Below are positions 33,855 to 47,618 of a stretch of DNA of 64,000 nucleotides, piece by piece. Each line of letters starts with the position of its first letter. Positions within the stretch are counted from its first letter, which is position 1. The stretch lies in assembly GCA_963693285.1 (NCBI GenBank), contig OY848918.1, positions 20,099,484-20,163,483 of the forward strand. Direction: 5' to 3'. The notes beneath the pieces were generated by a model. That model searched no databases, was not told the DNA's origin, and saw only the letters and a list, made by a program, of their open reading frames with translations. The position numbers and the translations under genes are program-made. Origin of the DNA: Xestospongia muta. Lineage: Eukaryota; Porifera; Demospongiae; Haplosclerida; Petrosiidae.

Positions 33855-34979
33855 TGTTTAATAGTTACCTAGTTAGTAGTCAATCACCTAATAGTTTTAG
33901 GAAGCTTTAGTTATCAATAATAAAAGAGGTTGGAACTAGGACAGCTGTTGCCTTGTCTCTTGCCTTCTCTTGTTTTATTCTAAGTATATCAGTAAAGGAT
34001 GATATATTTTTTAAGTGATATAAAGTATAGATAGTAAAATATGTAGAAATATTTATATAACTAGATTCTTAAGTCTTTAACAATTCTAAGTTGATAAAAA
34101 TTTCTTTAGGTTCATTTAGCTTGAGTAGCCTTAATCATATGAAATATAATCTCTCTATCTAACTCTCTCTCTCTCTTATTTGTTGTTGAATTAAATTGAA
34201 GATCTTTTTTTATTTATAACATTCATATTTATTTTTAAATTGTATATGTTTATTTCTAGTGAACAAAAAAGAGGTTATCAAAACTTTTATTTAATAAATA
34301 TGTTAATGTCTTCAATATTTTTTTAAAAATTTCACCTGTAAGCTTATTACCTGGTTAAATACATTCATCATGTGATTAAGTTTTGTATTTGTCAATAATG
34401 GAAGCAGAGGCAGCTTTTGCCAGGCTCATTCAGGAAATTTATGACATTCTCTTGTAAACTATCTATACCATGCATTTTTGTCATAACAGGAGAACAGATG
34501 TGGCAAGCGTGAAAGATATTACCTAGTTTCACTGTTTGCACTACATGTATCAAGATGCCATTGTTGCAGCTGGTGCCTCTAAGGAAATCTATAACCTTTT
34601 CCTGTTAATGGTTTTATTTGAAGCTGTTGCCTTTTTAGTTTTAAGATTGAAATCTATCACCTTCTGATAGCCAGTTCCAATTATTAACAGTTTATTGAAG
34701 GAAAGCTGTTTAGTTGTTTGCAAGCTATGTGCATTTGTCAACACTAGGAGGCTGAATAACTGTTGCCTAGTCAAGTAATCTATATTACTTAATCTCATTA
34801 TTGGTACTCCAGATATCAGTATTTTTATCAATTTACATAAACAGATAAAATCTATTACTGATATATTTTTAATAAAACAGGAGAAGGCGATAGACAAGGT
34901 AACAGCTGTCAATGATCTAGCCATCCCATATATTAGTAACAAATACAGCTGCCTAACTCAATAAGACAACAGCTGCCCT
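33855..34979. other. Duplicated flank of the small-gene units, no gene seen
   Basis: Segments here recur around 36240-36980 and 38090-39130: a GTTGCCTTGTCT-CTTCTCTTGTTTTATTCTAAGTATATCAGTA stretch, a short CT run, GTCAATAATGG, ACATTCTC-TGTA and a GGAAATCTATAACCTTTTCC block. They are the intergenic parts of a multiplied unit. The short open frames inside are not convincing genes. Confidence 0.55.
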
Positions 34980-35492
34980 TCAGATTAAATTCCTCTTCAA
35001 CTCACAATCATCAGACGTCAATTGAAAGAATCATGAGTAGTGATTATTACAGTAATTATTTTAATAATAAATGTGTACCTGAGTTAATGTTTTCTTCTTT
35101 GCATATAGCGTTTGATATTACTGCCTTAAACAGTTCAGGTACACCATTACATGTTATGTATGGAATTGTAAATGAATGGTGACTGTCACATCCAAACATG
35201 CTTAATACTCAAGGCTTTATCCAGGTATGTTATAATTTATCAAATCTGTAATTTTACTTGATAAATTTGCATACAGGCTTCTGGCAAAGACTCAACATCT
35301 GGTATTTTCAAGATTTTAGTTTTCAGTGGAGAAATTTTGGTTGAGTTTTCTTATAAACCTGGACAAAAGCCCAACTTTACATTGAATAATTTAACCTCAG
35401 GTCCTTATATTGCTCAGATTACTAATGAACCTCATGTTCAAGGTATGACAACTTACTGCACTTTCCAAATTGTTGATTCAAAACAACAATAA
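34980..35492 (+). pseudogene. Relative of the small four-exon gene, one clear stop
   Basis: The exon 3 equivalent (35109-35224) has exactly the same 116-base length as in the intact gene, but a TGA replaces the second Trp codon of the EWW motif. The exon 4 equivalent (35277-35492) is fully open to its own stop and reads TSGIFKILVF, VEFSYKPGQKPNF, SGPYIAQITNEPHV. An exon 2 equivalent (about 34980-35050) is degraded, and exon 1 is not found. It lies on the strand opposite to the intact gene. Confidence 0.7.
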
Positions 35493-37069
35493 TGAGCTGT
35501 GATGCCAAACTTGAAAAAGGGAATACATAACAGTACAAATAGAGACTAAAGTTTTGCAGTTATTTTTTGTTTCCCTTATTGTATAGGCCATTATTTCATA
35601 TTATGTACTTGTTAAAAAAGATTTGTGATAAAGTTAACATTAATAATTACACTAAATTACTTTATCAAGTGTAATTACTGGATAATATTTAAAAAGTATT
35701 AATAGTGATCAACATAGACACCTCTGTCACTTTGATATCAGTTATGGAGTTTAATAATCACAATGTGACTTGCAGAAGTCAATCATAAGATACAGGTTTA
35801 TTATGTGAAGTCATAATTGCTTTAATAGTAGTTCTCAATACAATGGTTATAACCTTAGATTTCTGAGACTTAGCTCCTTATAGCAGTCCTGACTGTCATA
35901 ATGCAAGAAACAGTTGGTATTTATAAAACAGATCAATCTATTCCAGGTATTAACATGTATTCAATAATATTAGAGGGCAGATATTACTTTTTCTAATTAG
36001 GAAATCTATCACTTTCTCCTGTTGGCTTTTGTAATTGTTATATAATATAAAGGAGGCCAGTTATTGGCTTTTATAAATTTAAGATCAAAATTTATCAAGT
36101 TGGTTAGCTATAGTTATCAATCAAATATATAAAAGAGAAATTGAGTAGCAGTTTGTAATTGTCAACACTATGAGGCCAGGCCACTGTTGCCTAGATAAGT
36201 TATCTATATTGACTAATTTTACCTGTTTGTATTTCAGGTATCATTATACAATGAAAGAAAACCATCTGTTGTACCTAGTTAGAAATGAACCACATATTCC
36301 TTTTTGACCAATTGTTTTTCTCAACAATATATGATGGCAGGAGTTGGAGCATCTGTTACCATGTCTATAGCTTTGTCTTGTTTTATTATAAGTATATCAG
36401 TAATAAATCATATTTTTGTTGGTTTTTCTTCTATTATGTAGATAGAAAAACATGTATATAACTACATTCCTGTAGTTGAGCAATTTGAAGTTGATAAAAT
36501 CTCTTCACATTCATTTGACTTGAGGAACTTTAATTAAATCTTATAAAATGTGTTATAATCTCTCTCTCTTTCTCTCTCTCTCATATCAATTGTTGAAAGC
36601 AACTGATATTTGCCTGTAGGTGTGAGGTATCTATTGCATTTCCTTGTTTTAACATTATAATTTCTCGTGTAAATTTGTTTTGTAGATTGCAATAATGGGA
36701 GTGAGGACATTATGTACCACATTCTCATGTCAACTACAATAACATCCAGAATTGTCATAATTGGAGAGCAGTTGTGACAGTTATGAAAGATATCACCTAT
36801 AGTTCCACTGTTTGTGCTACATGTATCAACATGCCATTAGAGGGCAGCTGTTGCTGCTTAGGAAATATATCACCTTCTCCATTGACAAGCGAACTTGCAG
36901 CTGTTGCCTCTTTAAGATTGAATTCTATCATGTTCTGATGGTCAGTTGTAGAGTAAAACCTTTCCCACAGTCCTTACATATGAAGGGTTTTTCTGCTGTA
37001 TGGATACGAGAATGCAATATAATATGACCCATGCAGATAGAAAGAGTAATTAATACACAGAGAATGAAA
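35493..37069. other. Duplicated flank, no gene seen
   Basis: It contains the post-stop segment shared with the other units (35500-35610), a repeat of the GGAAATCTATCACTTTCTCC block and a CT run at 36562-36582 in the place where the 38308 tract sits in the next unit. No gene. Confidence 0.5.
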
Positions 37070-37196
37070 TGACCTACAAACTTTTAGTAGCTTTCCAAAT
37101 GATTGCTATACATATATATAGTCTACCAGATCCTGAGGATCTAGTAGACTATATGTATAGCAGTCATTTGAAAAAATACTGAAAGTTGGTAGGTCA
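37070..37196. mobile_element. Palindromic foldback element of 127 bases
   Basis: The whole segment folds on itself: tgacctac at the left edge mirrors gtaggtca at the right, tgctatacatata mirrors tatatgtatagca, and the centre reads agtctac-agatcctgaggatct-gtagact. Arms are about 60 bases with several mismatches. No flanking target duplication was identified. Confidence 0.7.
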
Positions 37197-37433
37197 CTTG
37201 GTTAGAACAAGTGGACCTTGCTATATGTGAGACTACAATCAGCTTCATACATGATATATATGATAGTATTCAAGGGTGCTCTTTGGTGTAACTCGATTGA
37301 TGATGTAACAATCACCATGTGTCATAGAGTTATTAATGTTAGGTTTGGTTTAGAGTTTAGGTGATGTCATCAAATATAATGACATCACTATATGTGTATA
37401 TTCAGTAATTTTACTAAATAAATTTGTATACAG

Positions 37434-37644
37434 GTTGCTGGTAAGGGTATAGCATCTGGTACTTTCAAGATTTTAGTTTCAGGTGAAGAAAATCAGGTTG
37501 ACTTTTCTTACAAACCTGGACAAAGCCGTCCCTTACATCTAAAAAGTTGAGCTCTGGTCCTTATATTGTTCAGGTCACTAATGGACCTTACATTGAAGGT
37601 ATGACAACTGCACTTTCCAAGTTGTTGATCCACAATGGAAATAA
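37434..37644 (+). pseudogene. Relative of the small four-exon gene, exon 4 only
   Basis: An acceptor CAG is followed by an exon 4 equivalent (ASGTFKILVSGEENQVDFSY in its first part). A frame change after the PLHLKS segment and a loss of about four bases near the TYC position break it. Exons 1-3 were not found upstream. Confidence 0.65.
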
Positions 37645-38307
37645 TGAGCTATGTGCCAAACTAGAAAAAGGGAAAGATTAAAAGTACAAATAGAGACTAA
37701 ATTTTTGCTGCTATGCATATTTTTTTTTTCCTTTATTGTATAGGCCATTATTTTATATTATGTACTTGTTAAAAAGATTTTTGATTGAGTTAACATTAAT
37801 AACCTTTAATAATCTTAAACTTGTGACAAAAATTAAATATCTTAATTATCTTAATAACTGTTAATTGAGTTTTATACTTCGTTAATTATGATTAAATCTA
37901 TCACTTTGTGATGGTCAGCTGTAATTTTAAAAGTATATTGGAAGCTGTGTGCAATTGTCATTACTTGAGAATTGACTAGGTGTTGCCGTGTATCTCTAGT
38001 AAGTACTGTATATTGGTAAATTTTATTTTTTTTGCACAGCAGATATGAAATCCAATGAAAGAAAAAAATAAGCTGTTGTTTTATTGAATTATTAAGCTGC
38101 TGTAACTATCAATATTGTATAAGATGTCAGTAACTGTTGCCCTGTGTATTGCCTTCTCCTGTTTTATTCTAAGTATATTAGTATAGATGATATCTAAAAA
38201 TACAGAAATTATGACATAACTAGATTCTTTAACTGTTATATTTTGAAATGATCTGTTTTGGTCATTTTAACATTAGAGTCTTAAATGTTGTATAATAGTT
38301 ATAAACA

Positions 38308-38705
<398 letters not shown>

Positions 38706-39973
38706 TGCAATTGTTTTAGACATTTATTTCATTTAATGTACTTATCATACAGACTTGCGAACACATCAATTTAAGAAATCTAGTAATTAAATAAAGTTAA
38801 TTTTAGTTTTTTAATTATCAAAATAATGACCCTTTTTATATTTAATATTTTACCTTCTTCTGTAAATTTGTTTTACAGTTTTCAATAATGGACAAGGGAT
38901 AGTATTTATGACATTCTCCTGTAAACTACCTATAACATTCATGAATGATGTAAGGAAGTACAGGTGTTCCAGTACCTAGTTTCACTGTCTGCACTGCATA
39001 TATGAACATGTCTATTAGAGGACAGGTTTGTCTGCAACTTAGGAAAGCTATCACCTCTCTTGCTGACAGGCTGTTTTAATTAGAATAAAACTAAAGAAAG
39101 CTATAGACATGGTAAAAGCTGCTCTAGCATCTGTCAAGTTATATTATTCATAATTACAACTAGTCAATCAAGAGTATACAATTGACTTCCCTAATAGGCA
39201 AGACAATGACTTTGCTTACATTGTACAATGATAATTGAAATGCTAACAAGGTAAATAGGCAATGTAGATTACATCAAAAGTTGCCCAGACTCCTAGTATT
39301 GACAATAGCACATAGCTAAAAAATGCTAATCAATTGCCCTCCTGTGTGAACCAATTAATTAGAGAGAGCCAACTTGATAGATTTCAATCTTAAATTTCAA
39401 AGGCAAAAGCTACCTTCCTTAGCTTTGTATGAAAATGACAGTGGCCATCAGGAGAAAATTATGTTTCCTAAGTACAAACTGTAACATTTTTCATCTAATA
39501 TGCTAATACCTGGAATTTAAACAGATAAATTAAGTGAACTGTTTTACAACTACATCAGCTTATCTTTCATTGTGACAATGAGCCATTTTATAAGTATTTA
39601 ATTTTGAGATATCTAACGCTGACTTCTAAATTACTGTTGAACTATATTTTTATGCCATAACATAATAGACATGTATCTTATGAGTAATTCTGCAAGTCAC
39701 TCTGCTGTCATGAAATTCCTTAACTAATGTTGATGTCATGGAGATTAATCTGTCAATCTCCATTAATACACTTTTTTTTCATTACTTGCATTTGATATAG
39801 TAATTTAGGGTTATTATTAATGATAACTTTATTTAAAACTTTTTTTAACAACTATATGATACCACAATAATGGTCTATATATACAATAAGGGAACCAAAA
39901 AAAGCTGTAAACCTTTAGTCTCTATTTGTACTGTTATTATTCCCTTTTTCAAATTTGGGATCACAGTTCTTCA
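38706..39973. other. Duplicated flank, no gene seen
   Basis: It carries further copies of the intergenic segments described for 33855-34979, partly in inverted order, as expected where units of opposite orientation meet (the relative at 39974-40490 is on the minus strand). No gene. Confidence 0.5.
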
Positions 39974-40490
39974 TTATTTCCTTGATTCAATGACTTGGAA
40001 GGTGCAGTTAGCTGTCGTACCTTCAACGTAAGTTATATTAGTAAACTGAGCAATATAAGGACCAGAGTTCACCTTTTTTTAGATGTAAGGGACGGCTTTT
40101 GTCCTGGTTTATAAGAAAAATCAACCTGAATTTCTTCACCTAAAACTAAAATCTTGAAAGTACCAAATGCTATACCCTTGCCAGTAACCTGCATACAAAT
40201 TTATGTAATAAAAGTATCGATTTAATATTTTATAATAAACCTGGATAAAGCCTTCAGTATTAATCACTTGTGGGTGTGAAAGCCACCAATCGTTCACATT
40301 TCCATATGTAAGCAGTATTGCTACACCTGAACTGTTTAAGGCAGTAATATCATATCTATATAAAGAAGAAACCATTAACTCGGGCACACATATTATTAAA
40401 TAATTATTGTAATATTCGCTGCTCATTTTCTTTCAATTAAGGTCTGTTGACAGTGAGCTGAAGAGAGATTTAATCTGAAAAAAGTCTCTT
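39974..40490 (-). pseudogene. Relative of the small four-exon gene, frameshifted exon 4
   Basis: The exon 3 equivalent (40242 to about 40356) is open and keeps YDITALNSSG and DWWLSHPQV, unlike the plus-strand relative. The exon 4 equivalent (39974-40188) reads FGTFKILVLGEEIQVDFSYK and then loses frame in an A run before the SGPY position; it ends ESRK and a stop. The exon 2 equivalent near 40407-40490 lacks a proper donor. Probably not functional, although damage is modest. Confidence 0.65.
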
Positions 40491-40640
40491 GATTGATCTG
40501 AAAACTAAGCTTAGAAAGGTCCTTTTATACCTTACAGACAGTTTCACTTCCATATATTACAACTGGTCAGTAGCAATAGGTGTTAGATTTCAGTCACAGC
40601 TATAGAAAAGCAGCACTTGTCATGTCTATATTGTTCGATT

Positions 40641-40930
40641 TTACAGCTGGCCAACAGAAGAAAGTGATTGAGATTTAGAAGAGAGAGAATCATTTATGGC
40701 TACTTGTTGTGTACAACCTTGTAGATAACTATGGAGCCAAGACAAGAGAAGAGAGGAAAGGTCAAGCAAAGATAAGGAGTCAAGTAGGGGATGGTGAGGG
40801 ACAGAATCAAATACTTTTGTGAGGTCAAAAAAGACAGCACAGACTGCTTTTTTGAGATCCAATGAGAAATCAAGAATTGACAATTGATTGGATTCTAATA
40901 GATCATGTCAAACACAATGCTAGCACATTC
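40641..40930 (-). pseudogene. Non-LTR retrotransposon reverse transcriptase relic
   Basis: An open stretch of about 80 codons contains AVFFDLTKVFDSVPHHPLLD, the reverse-transcriptase motif of LINE-type elements (usually with KAFD), followed by SWLHSYLQGCTQQVAIN. Only this fragment of the polymerase domain is present. It ends within about 100 bases of the left edge of duplication copy B. Confidence 0.8.
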
Positions 40931-41048
40931 ACAACTTTCCTAGATATTTAAGAGATAATAGTTTAAATTGACATGACTTAGCTGACAAAATAATGTCAAA
41001 AGATAAAGGTGTGATACATTATATTTTAATGCTTGTAAGCTTTCTTTA

Positions 41049-41132
41049 TTTTAAAACTTTGATGTAGCTAATTCTAAAAGAACAATTAATAATTACTTGT
41101 TCTTTTAGAATTGGCTACATGAAAGTTTAAAA
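41049..41132. repeat. Long hairpin (copy B)
   Basis: This is the counterpart of the hairpin at 41-125. The loop is the same, the arms are slightly degraded (gtagcta against tggctac, and catg against catc), and the flanking T and A runs still pair. It begins about 40 bases inside the left edge of copy B. Confidence 0.8.
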
Positions 41133-41559
41133 AAGTGTTTGCAACTTTTCAAGTTACAAGCAAACATCCACTTTACATAGTTTATACATTATAAGATAGT
41201 CATAATATGTTAATATTTACTTTGTTATTAAGTCAGTTAGTGAACTAACTGTCTTGTATTAAATTAAATTCTTGGAAATGTAATTATTTTATGATTGCAT
41301 ACATGTGATATATATTTTAAACAGATCTCATACATTGTGACATTATTCTTTCTCTGATGTATGTTAATCCTGTGATATTTCTAAATGATTGAGTGCTTAT
41401 CAATATTTACTATTAAAATACCCAGGAGCTATTCGGAGCCCTACCCAATTTAATCGGAAAACAGGGAACTTCTTCTGGTACCAGGATATAATTTTCAACA
41501 ACATATATCTATCAAACTCTATTTCCAATGTCGTAGTTTTCTCAGTATAAGTGATCCAG

Positions 41560-42960
41560 ATGCATTGTAGGAGATGATTGGGGACATTGATATCAACTAC
41601 AGTGATGATGATTTTGAAGGTACTGGTTATGTGGATGACAGTTATTTTTTTTTAATAAAAATGAAAGTAGTATTACTTTTACTACACCTAACAGTTACTG
41701 CTACTGTGTCTGTTGTTTCTACTCTAAACTTCAACTACTGCTGCTATTGGTACAACTTCTACTACTATTTCTCTGTTTCAAGACAATCTGGACTAACAAG
41801 CAACAACTCTCAAGAAGATCCTGTTAATTATTTCAATCAACTATGGATAAACACAATAAGTAATGAAATATTACATCAAACAAACCTCTATAATCAACAT
41901 TATATTAACTCTCATGATGATCATCTACAGCACCATCCTATACATCGATTGCATGATTTTACTAAACATCAATTCATCCTAGGAGAGCTCTATAAATTTT
42001 TGATAACATTAGTAATCATAATAAGTGTTGTCAGTATACCATCTATTCAAATATAATGGTGCACCAATTGGCCACATATCAATGACTGCTCTCAAAAATA
42101 ATGTCCATCTGAAGATAAGTTTCTTCTTTTTCTAATTTCTTCATCTATCAGACAATGATAACTATACTTCCTATATACAAGTTGAATATGATCACTTATT
42201 ATAAATTTAACCAATCACTGCTCACCTGATTAGTCAGTTCCAATATACATTCTGAACCAAAACAGTAGTAAAAGAGGAGGGGATATCAGTTCTAAGAGTT
42301 CCCTATCTTTTCTTAGTACCTCCACAAAAAGCCACACAAAAGAGGAATGAAGGCTTGGATACTTATTGATGCCAAAAGTGGCTGCATGTGGAACTGGGAC
42401 ATCTACACTGGAAAATATGAGTACTGAGATGGAGATTTACCACTGTCAACTCATGTTGTTTTTTACCTGATAGCTGACCTTCAACTTAAGGGGTATGACT
42501 ATACAAGTCTATACTTGTGTAGATGGCTAAATGAAACTAGTTCTGAAATCTGTGGTACAGTCAAGCTAAGCACAAAAGGAATACCTATTTAATCCACAAG
42601 AGAAAAAAAGGTGAAATCACAACATATCATGATATATGCATACTTGGAGTTAAGTGGATGAACAAAAGAGTTATGGCTGCCCTTTGTACTATTGATGATG
42701 ACTCTATAGTCAAATTTCAAAGACACACCAATACTTTCTGAGAGGGAGTGGAGAGCATCCAAAAGCCAGCAATCATTTACCATTACAATACCTACATGGG
42801 AGGTGTTAACTAGGTGGATAGTAAGTTACATACTGTGGACTTCCTCACTTTAGAAATGGTAGAAATGACCCTTTTCCCACTATTAGACATCATTCTCGTA
42901 AATGTGTAGATCATGTGCACAGAGTCTAATGTGGTCTCTCACATATTGATTTCTTTCTAC
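41560..42960 (+). pseudogene. Decayed piggyBac-type transposase (family 2, copy B)
   Basis: This is the fuller version of the relic in copy A. An open stretch of about 160 codons (41574-42056) carries the N-terminal part: acidic leader, then DPVNYFNQLW, TNLYNQHY and FTKHQFILGELYKFL, which match the opening helices of DDE_Tnp_1_7. Further on, in other frames, are KAWILIDAKSG (first aspartate region), LCRWLNET, CGTVKLSTKG and, near 42790, a YNTYMGGVN motif where active elements have MGGVD. Several stop codons separate the pieces, so it is inactive. The copy A deletion shows that the two relics have decayed separately since duplication. Confidence 0.78.
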
Positions 42961-42999
42961 AGGTAGTACCCAACAATACACTTATAGTACCTACTGTAC

Positions 43000-45900
43000 C
43001 ACAACATATCCCAGCCTGAGTAAGTGGTCATTTTTCCCATTCCTCAGCTTAAAAAGGGACTGTAAAGTATGCAGCAGAAGACAATCTTGTAACAGAAAAC
43101 AAACCAACATCAAATGTAACATTATGTGATATTCATCATTGTATTCATCCTTGTTTTAACAAGTATCATATGTTCAAAAACTATAAGAACATCCATCCTA
43201 TATGTTAGTTGAACAAATTGTTTCACACACTTACAATCATTTATTTCTACATGTAGTCAGATATAAGGCATACATAGGACAATAAACATGTACACAATCA
43301 AACACGCTCAATCTAAGCAATACAGACCTTTACACAAAATCTTATCTACTGTTTCCATTACATTCTACCCACCTACCTTGCAATCAACTCAAATATCATA
43401 GTCAACTAAAGTTAAGTCAAACATGACGAGGTCAAAGGTAACTTTGACGCGTGCAATTCATTCAAGTCCAAACTCGCCTCTGTAATGGTCAAGGAAAATA
43501 TAGGGTAAATGAAGAGTATTTTTAAATAACATGTGAGTAAAAAAGTTACCATTTGTACGAAGAGAATGGTAGGAAGGCTTGACCAACTCCATTGCAATCC
43601 CCTATCCACAACTGTTTGTGGCTGACCATACAAGCTATTTTTAGACTCTTACTATAAATAGAACAACTTCTACTATAAATAGAAAACACAATAACAGTTA
43701 AGTAGTTGATTTAATCAAATTTTATCCCACACCACGCCCTTAATGAGCAATTTTAGCATAACTGAGATAAAGGATTAATAACAAATTAATAACAACATAT
43801 GATACAATACATCACTTACTAAATCGTTAACTTAGTATCACCACATCCAGACACTTTATGTGCTCATTAGTCATAGATCAATTCTATTATTCTAACACCA
43901 TCATAGCTTCATGGACATCACTTCCTCTTCATCCTGCTCCTACCACTGACTGTCTTATTCAAACATGTAATTATCACCTGTCAAATGACAAAATTAAATT
44001 CTTTTTAAAGTAGCCATTATTTATTTAAATATAACTATAGAATGATATATATAATATACAAATTTGTTACAGCTATTAAAACACCATTACTATTAACTTA
44101 ATAATGTACATCATTTTATGTAGTACTGATGTCTTGTTAGAACTTTGAGTATCTAAGATCACATTTGAAAGAACTACTGTCACATAGATACATGTGTCCT
44201 TTTTAATGAATGATATTGATAGTATACTGTAGATGTATAAGTATATTATAATAAATTACCGAGATGACTCTTCATATATAAAGATCTATACAGCTATTGA
44301 CGTAATTATAGCTAGAAGTAATGATTAATATGTGATTGTTGTGTAAAGATGATAATGTCAAAATGACTTTAAAAGAATAAGAACATTTTCTCTTATAATA
44401 TCCTCTATGTACCAAAGAATCTAATGAAGAGTGTAACATTATGACACAATAATGATTAAAGGCATTACTTTTATAATTATCAAGTGGTAGACTTTACTAA
44501 GCAGATGTTGATCATATATGATCATATAGTGTACAGTACATACATAGTGTGAGTGTATATCTATTACATATAGTAGTAGTTAGTAGACAGATAGTATACT
44601 CTATCTTACTATAATTAGGTTATAGTTGATTTAGCTAGTAGAGTTTCATCATTGTAATGTAGTAATTATGTCACATACTTCCTGTATATCTATAGAAGTC
44701 TTGATATTAGGAATAGTGGTCAGTTGGAGGAAATACACTTATCCACACAACTACACTAAATAGTGTGGTCTTGTTAACTTTCAAGGCAAACAATTCATGT
44801 TAACAACATTAACTAAAACATCATTAACTGGAAAGAATGCATGTAATTCTGATGAATGACCACTTTGCAAGTCAAAAGACTGTGTTATTTTACTCAATGT
44901 TGTATTGTCTACTCATACATCACTATACAGCCTGTAGCATAGGTTTATTTTGAATGTATTCATTCTTTAATTATTTTAATTATTAATTTTTAAATTGAGA
45001 ATTCATACAAGACATTTGAATAGCAAATTGTAGCATAGCTTGATTATGACAGCAATTTTTATCCATATTAATAATTAAACTTCAATTCACTCAAGCTGCC
45101 CAGTACAGTGTTTACATACTTTTATAACAGATTTTAGAGGATGAGTGTTAATGTTCCGGCACACACAATTAATGAAAATACTAGATCGTACCCATCAAGT
45201 GTTTTCTCAGTGTTTCTAAATTTCATTGATACTCTGTGATTAGGACACTGGTATTTCCACAGACTTAACAATATATTTATATTTCTACAAACTATAAAAA
45301 TAACTTAAGAAAAGACATTAATAGTCCTCTTAATTAGGACTGTTTAATGAGGAAAACAGTACTGTTGTGTATAGTTCAACTTTAATTGTCCACTAGTAAT
45401 ACATATTATTATATGTAGTCAGGTACTATTATACAATATAATAGAATACTCTAGTGTTAACAACTGTACAGTATTGAGGAGGTGTTTTGTATTTTTAATT
45501 ATAAATATTGATTGCATTCCTTAGTAATAATCAAAAACTTACTCATTCTATATAAATATGAGGAAACATGTACTGATGTATAAATTGTAAAATAATATCT
45601 CAGACAATCATTTAATCTGTCATATGAAAAAATTATATTTCTTTCAAATGTCTATCTGTCATTAAAATATAACTATGGAATAATGGATATATTATATAAT
45701 TGTGTTACAGCTATAAAAAGAAAACATTACTATCAGTTCAATATACATGATTATGTGTAGTACTGATCTCTTGTTAGAACTTTGATTATCTAAGAATGTA
45801 CTAAAGAATTAGTGTCACATTGATACATGAGTCCTTTATAATGAATGATACTGATAGTATACTGTAGAAGTATGTGATAATATGTTCATGGATGAATTTT

Positions 45901-46990
45901 CATTTATGGAGATGTAGTTAAATAGACTTATTGACATAGTCCTCCTAATTATGCGTGTTATGAAGAAACCAGTACTGTTGTGTATAGTTCTAATTTAATT
46001 TTCCAATATATACACTACCTGTATATTATAGTATATTAGTATATATAGTCATGTACTGTTAGTATGATAGAATACTCTATTGTTAGCTGTATAGTGTTGA
46101 GGGAGTGTTTAGTGTTTGTAATTATAAACACTAATTGCATTCCTTAGTAATAATCCAAAACTTGAATGTGTCACAGAATGTCTAATTCCAAATGTCAAGA
46201 TATTGATCAGCAACTACCTCATTTTCAGATGCATTAACAGCAATGCTCACAAGATACATTAATATCTTCACTAGGTATCTGTGTAATGTCTTTTCAAGCA
46301 CTCTTTCCTAGTTTATCTTTCACTCTTTTAATTTGTGTTAAATGACAAAAATTAATTCCTCTTAAATGATCCATCTGTAGAATGATAAATATATTATATA
46401 AATGCATTACAGCTATTAAAACACCATTACTATCAGTTTAATATACATGATTATGTATAGTATTAATGTCTTGTTACAAGTTTGATTTCTCTAAGAATAT
46501 ACATGGAGAATTAGTGTCACATTGATACATGTGTCCTTTATAATGAATGATACTGATAGTATACTGTAGAAGTATATGATAATAGCATAATGAGATGATT
46601 TTCATTATGGAGATCTAGTTAATAAACTTATTGACATATAACTAGAAATAATAACAAATACATGATTGTTGTTTAAATATGATACTGTCAGAATAATTCT
46701 AATTGAATGAGAACAATTTCTGTTACAATCTCCTCTTCCAAAGAATCTAATGAAAGAATACAATGTTGTGACATAATAATGACTAATGATATTACTTTTA
46801 TAGTTATTAAGTAACAGACCACACAAAGTGCACGTCGATAGAAAAACCAATGTTCTGTTACATTGAAACAGGATATATTATATCAACAATATTAGTCATA
46901 CATAATTGTGTAGTTGTTTATGATATTTAGTTCTGTATACTGAGGTAGCTACCGTGAATATTGATACATTGCTCTTTAATGTGAAATTAA
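43000..46990. other. Gene-free stretch with diverged internal repeats (copy B)
   Basis: This is the counterpart of 2116-5745. The same three units start near 43977, 45617 and 46336 in the same order, so the triplication predates the segmental duplication. No coding signal is seen. Confidence 0.7.
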
Positions 46991-47024
46991 TACTAATCTC
47001 TTGAGTTGCTATCCCCAGAACACT

Positions 47025-47173
47025 TTCACTTTAGGCTGTGTCTATTTGTCTGGCAGGAAAAATATACTTTTTGTGTATTAAACTGATCCCCACCCCCTAA
47101 ACCTTAACCTACCTTTATACAACAAAGTATACATTTCTTGCCGGACAAATAGACACTACGTTCACTTTACGCA
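47025..47173. mobile_element. Foldback element (copy B)
   Basis: This is the counterpart of 5747-5895, with arms at 47039-47155. The right flanking repeat (47161-47173) is intact, while the left one (from 47025) has drifted to ttcactttaggc. The insertion therefore predates the segmental duplication. Confidence 0.72.
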
Positions 47174-47618
47174 AAGTGGGCAACAATACAAGACTAACTA
47201 ATATCTAGACACTAAATTCTCATCTTTGGAACATAACTATGATTGTATAAGTTTCACAACATTTTTGACCAACACAAAATAGTTTATCTAACACCTGTCT
47301 TTGTTCTTTCTATTTCCAAAACTCTACAAGTGGTAATTATGTGTGTGATACTTCCGCCCACTTATATTAGCCCAATAAATAAAATTGGTGGGCGTGTCAG
47401 AGTTGCCATAACAACCGCCAAACAACGCAGTCACACAAGAAGAACAGGTTAGTAGATCACACACTATACTATAATTTGGTTACAGTTAATTTAGTTAGTA
47501 GAGTTTCCTCATTCCAATGTAGTATATAGTTATTACTATCTATATCACCTACTTGCTCTATTGTCTATAGACATCTGACATAAGAACAGTTACTATCTAA
47601 GGACCAACACTTTTCAAA

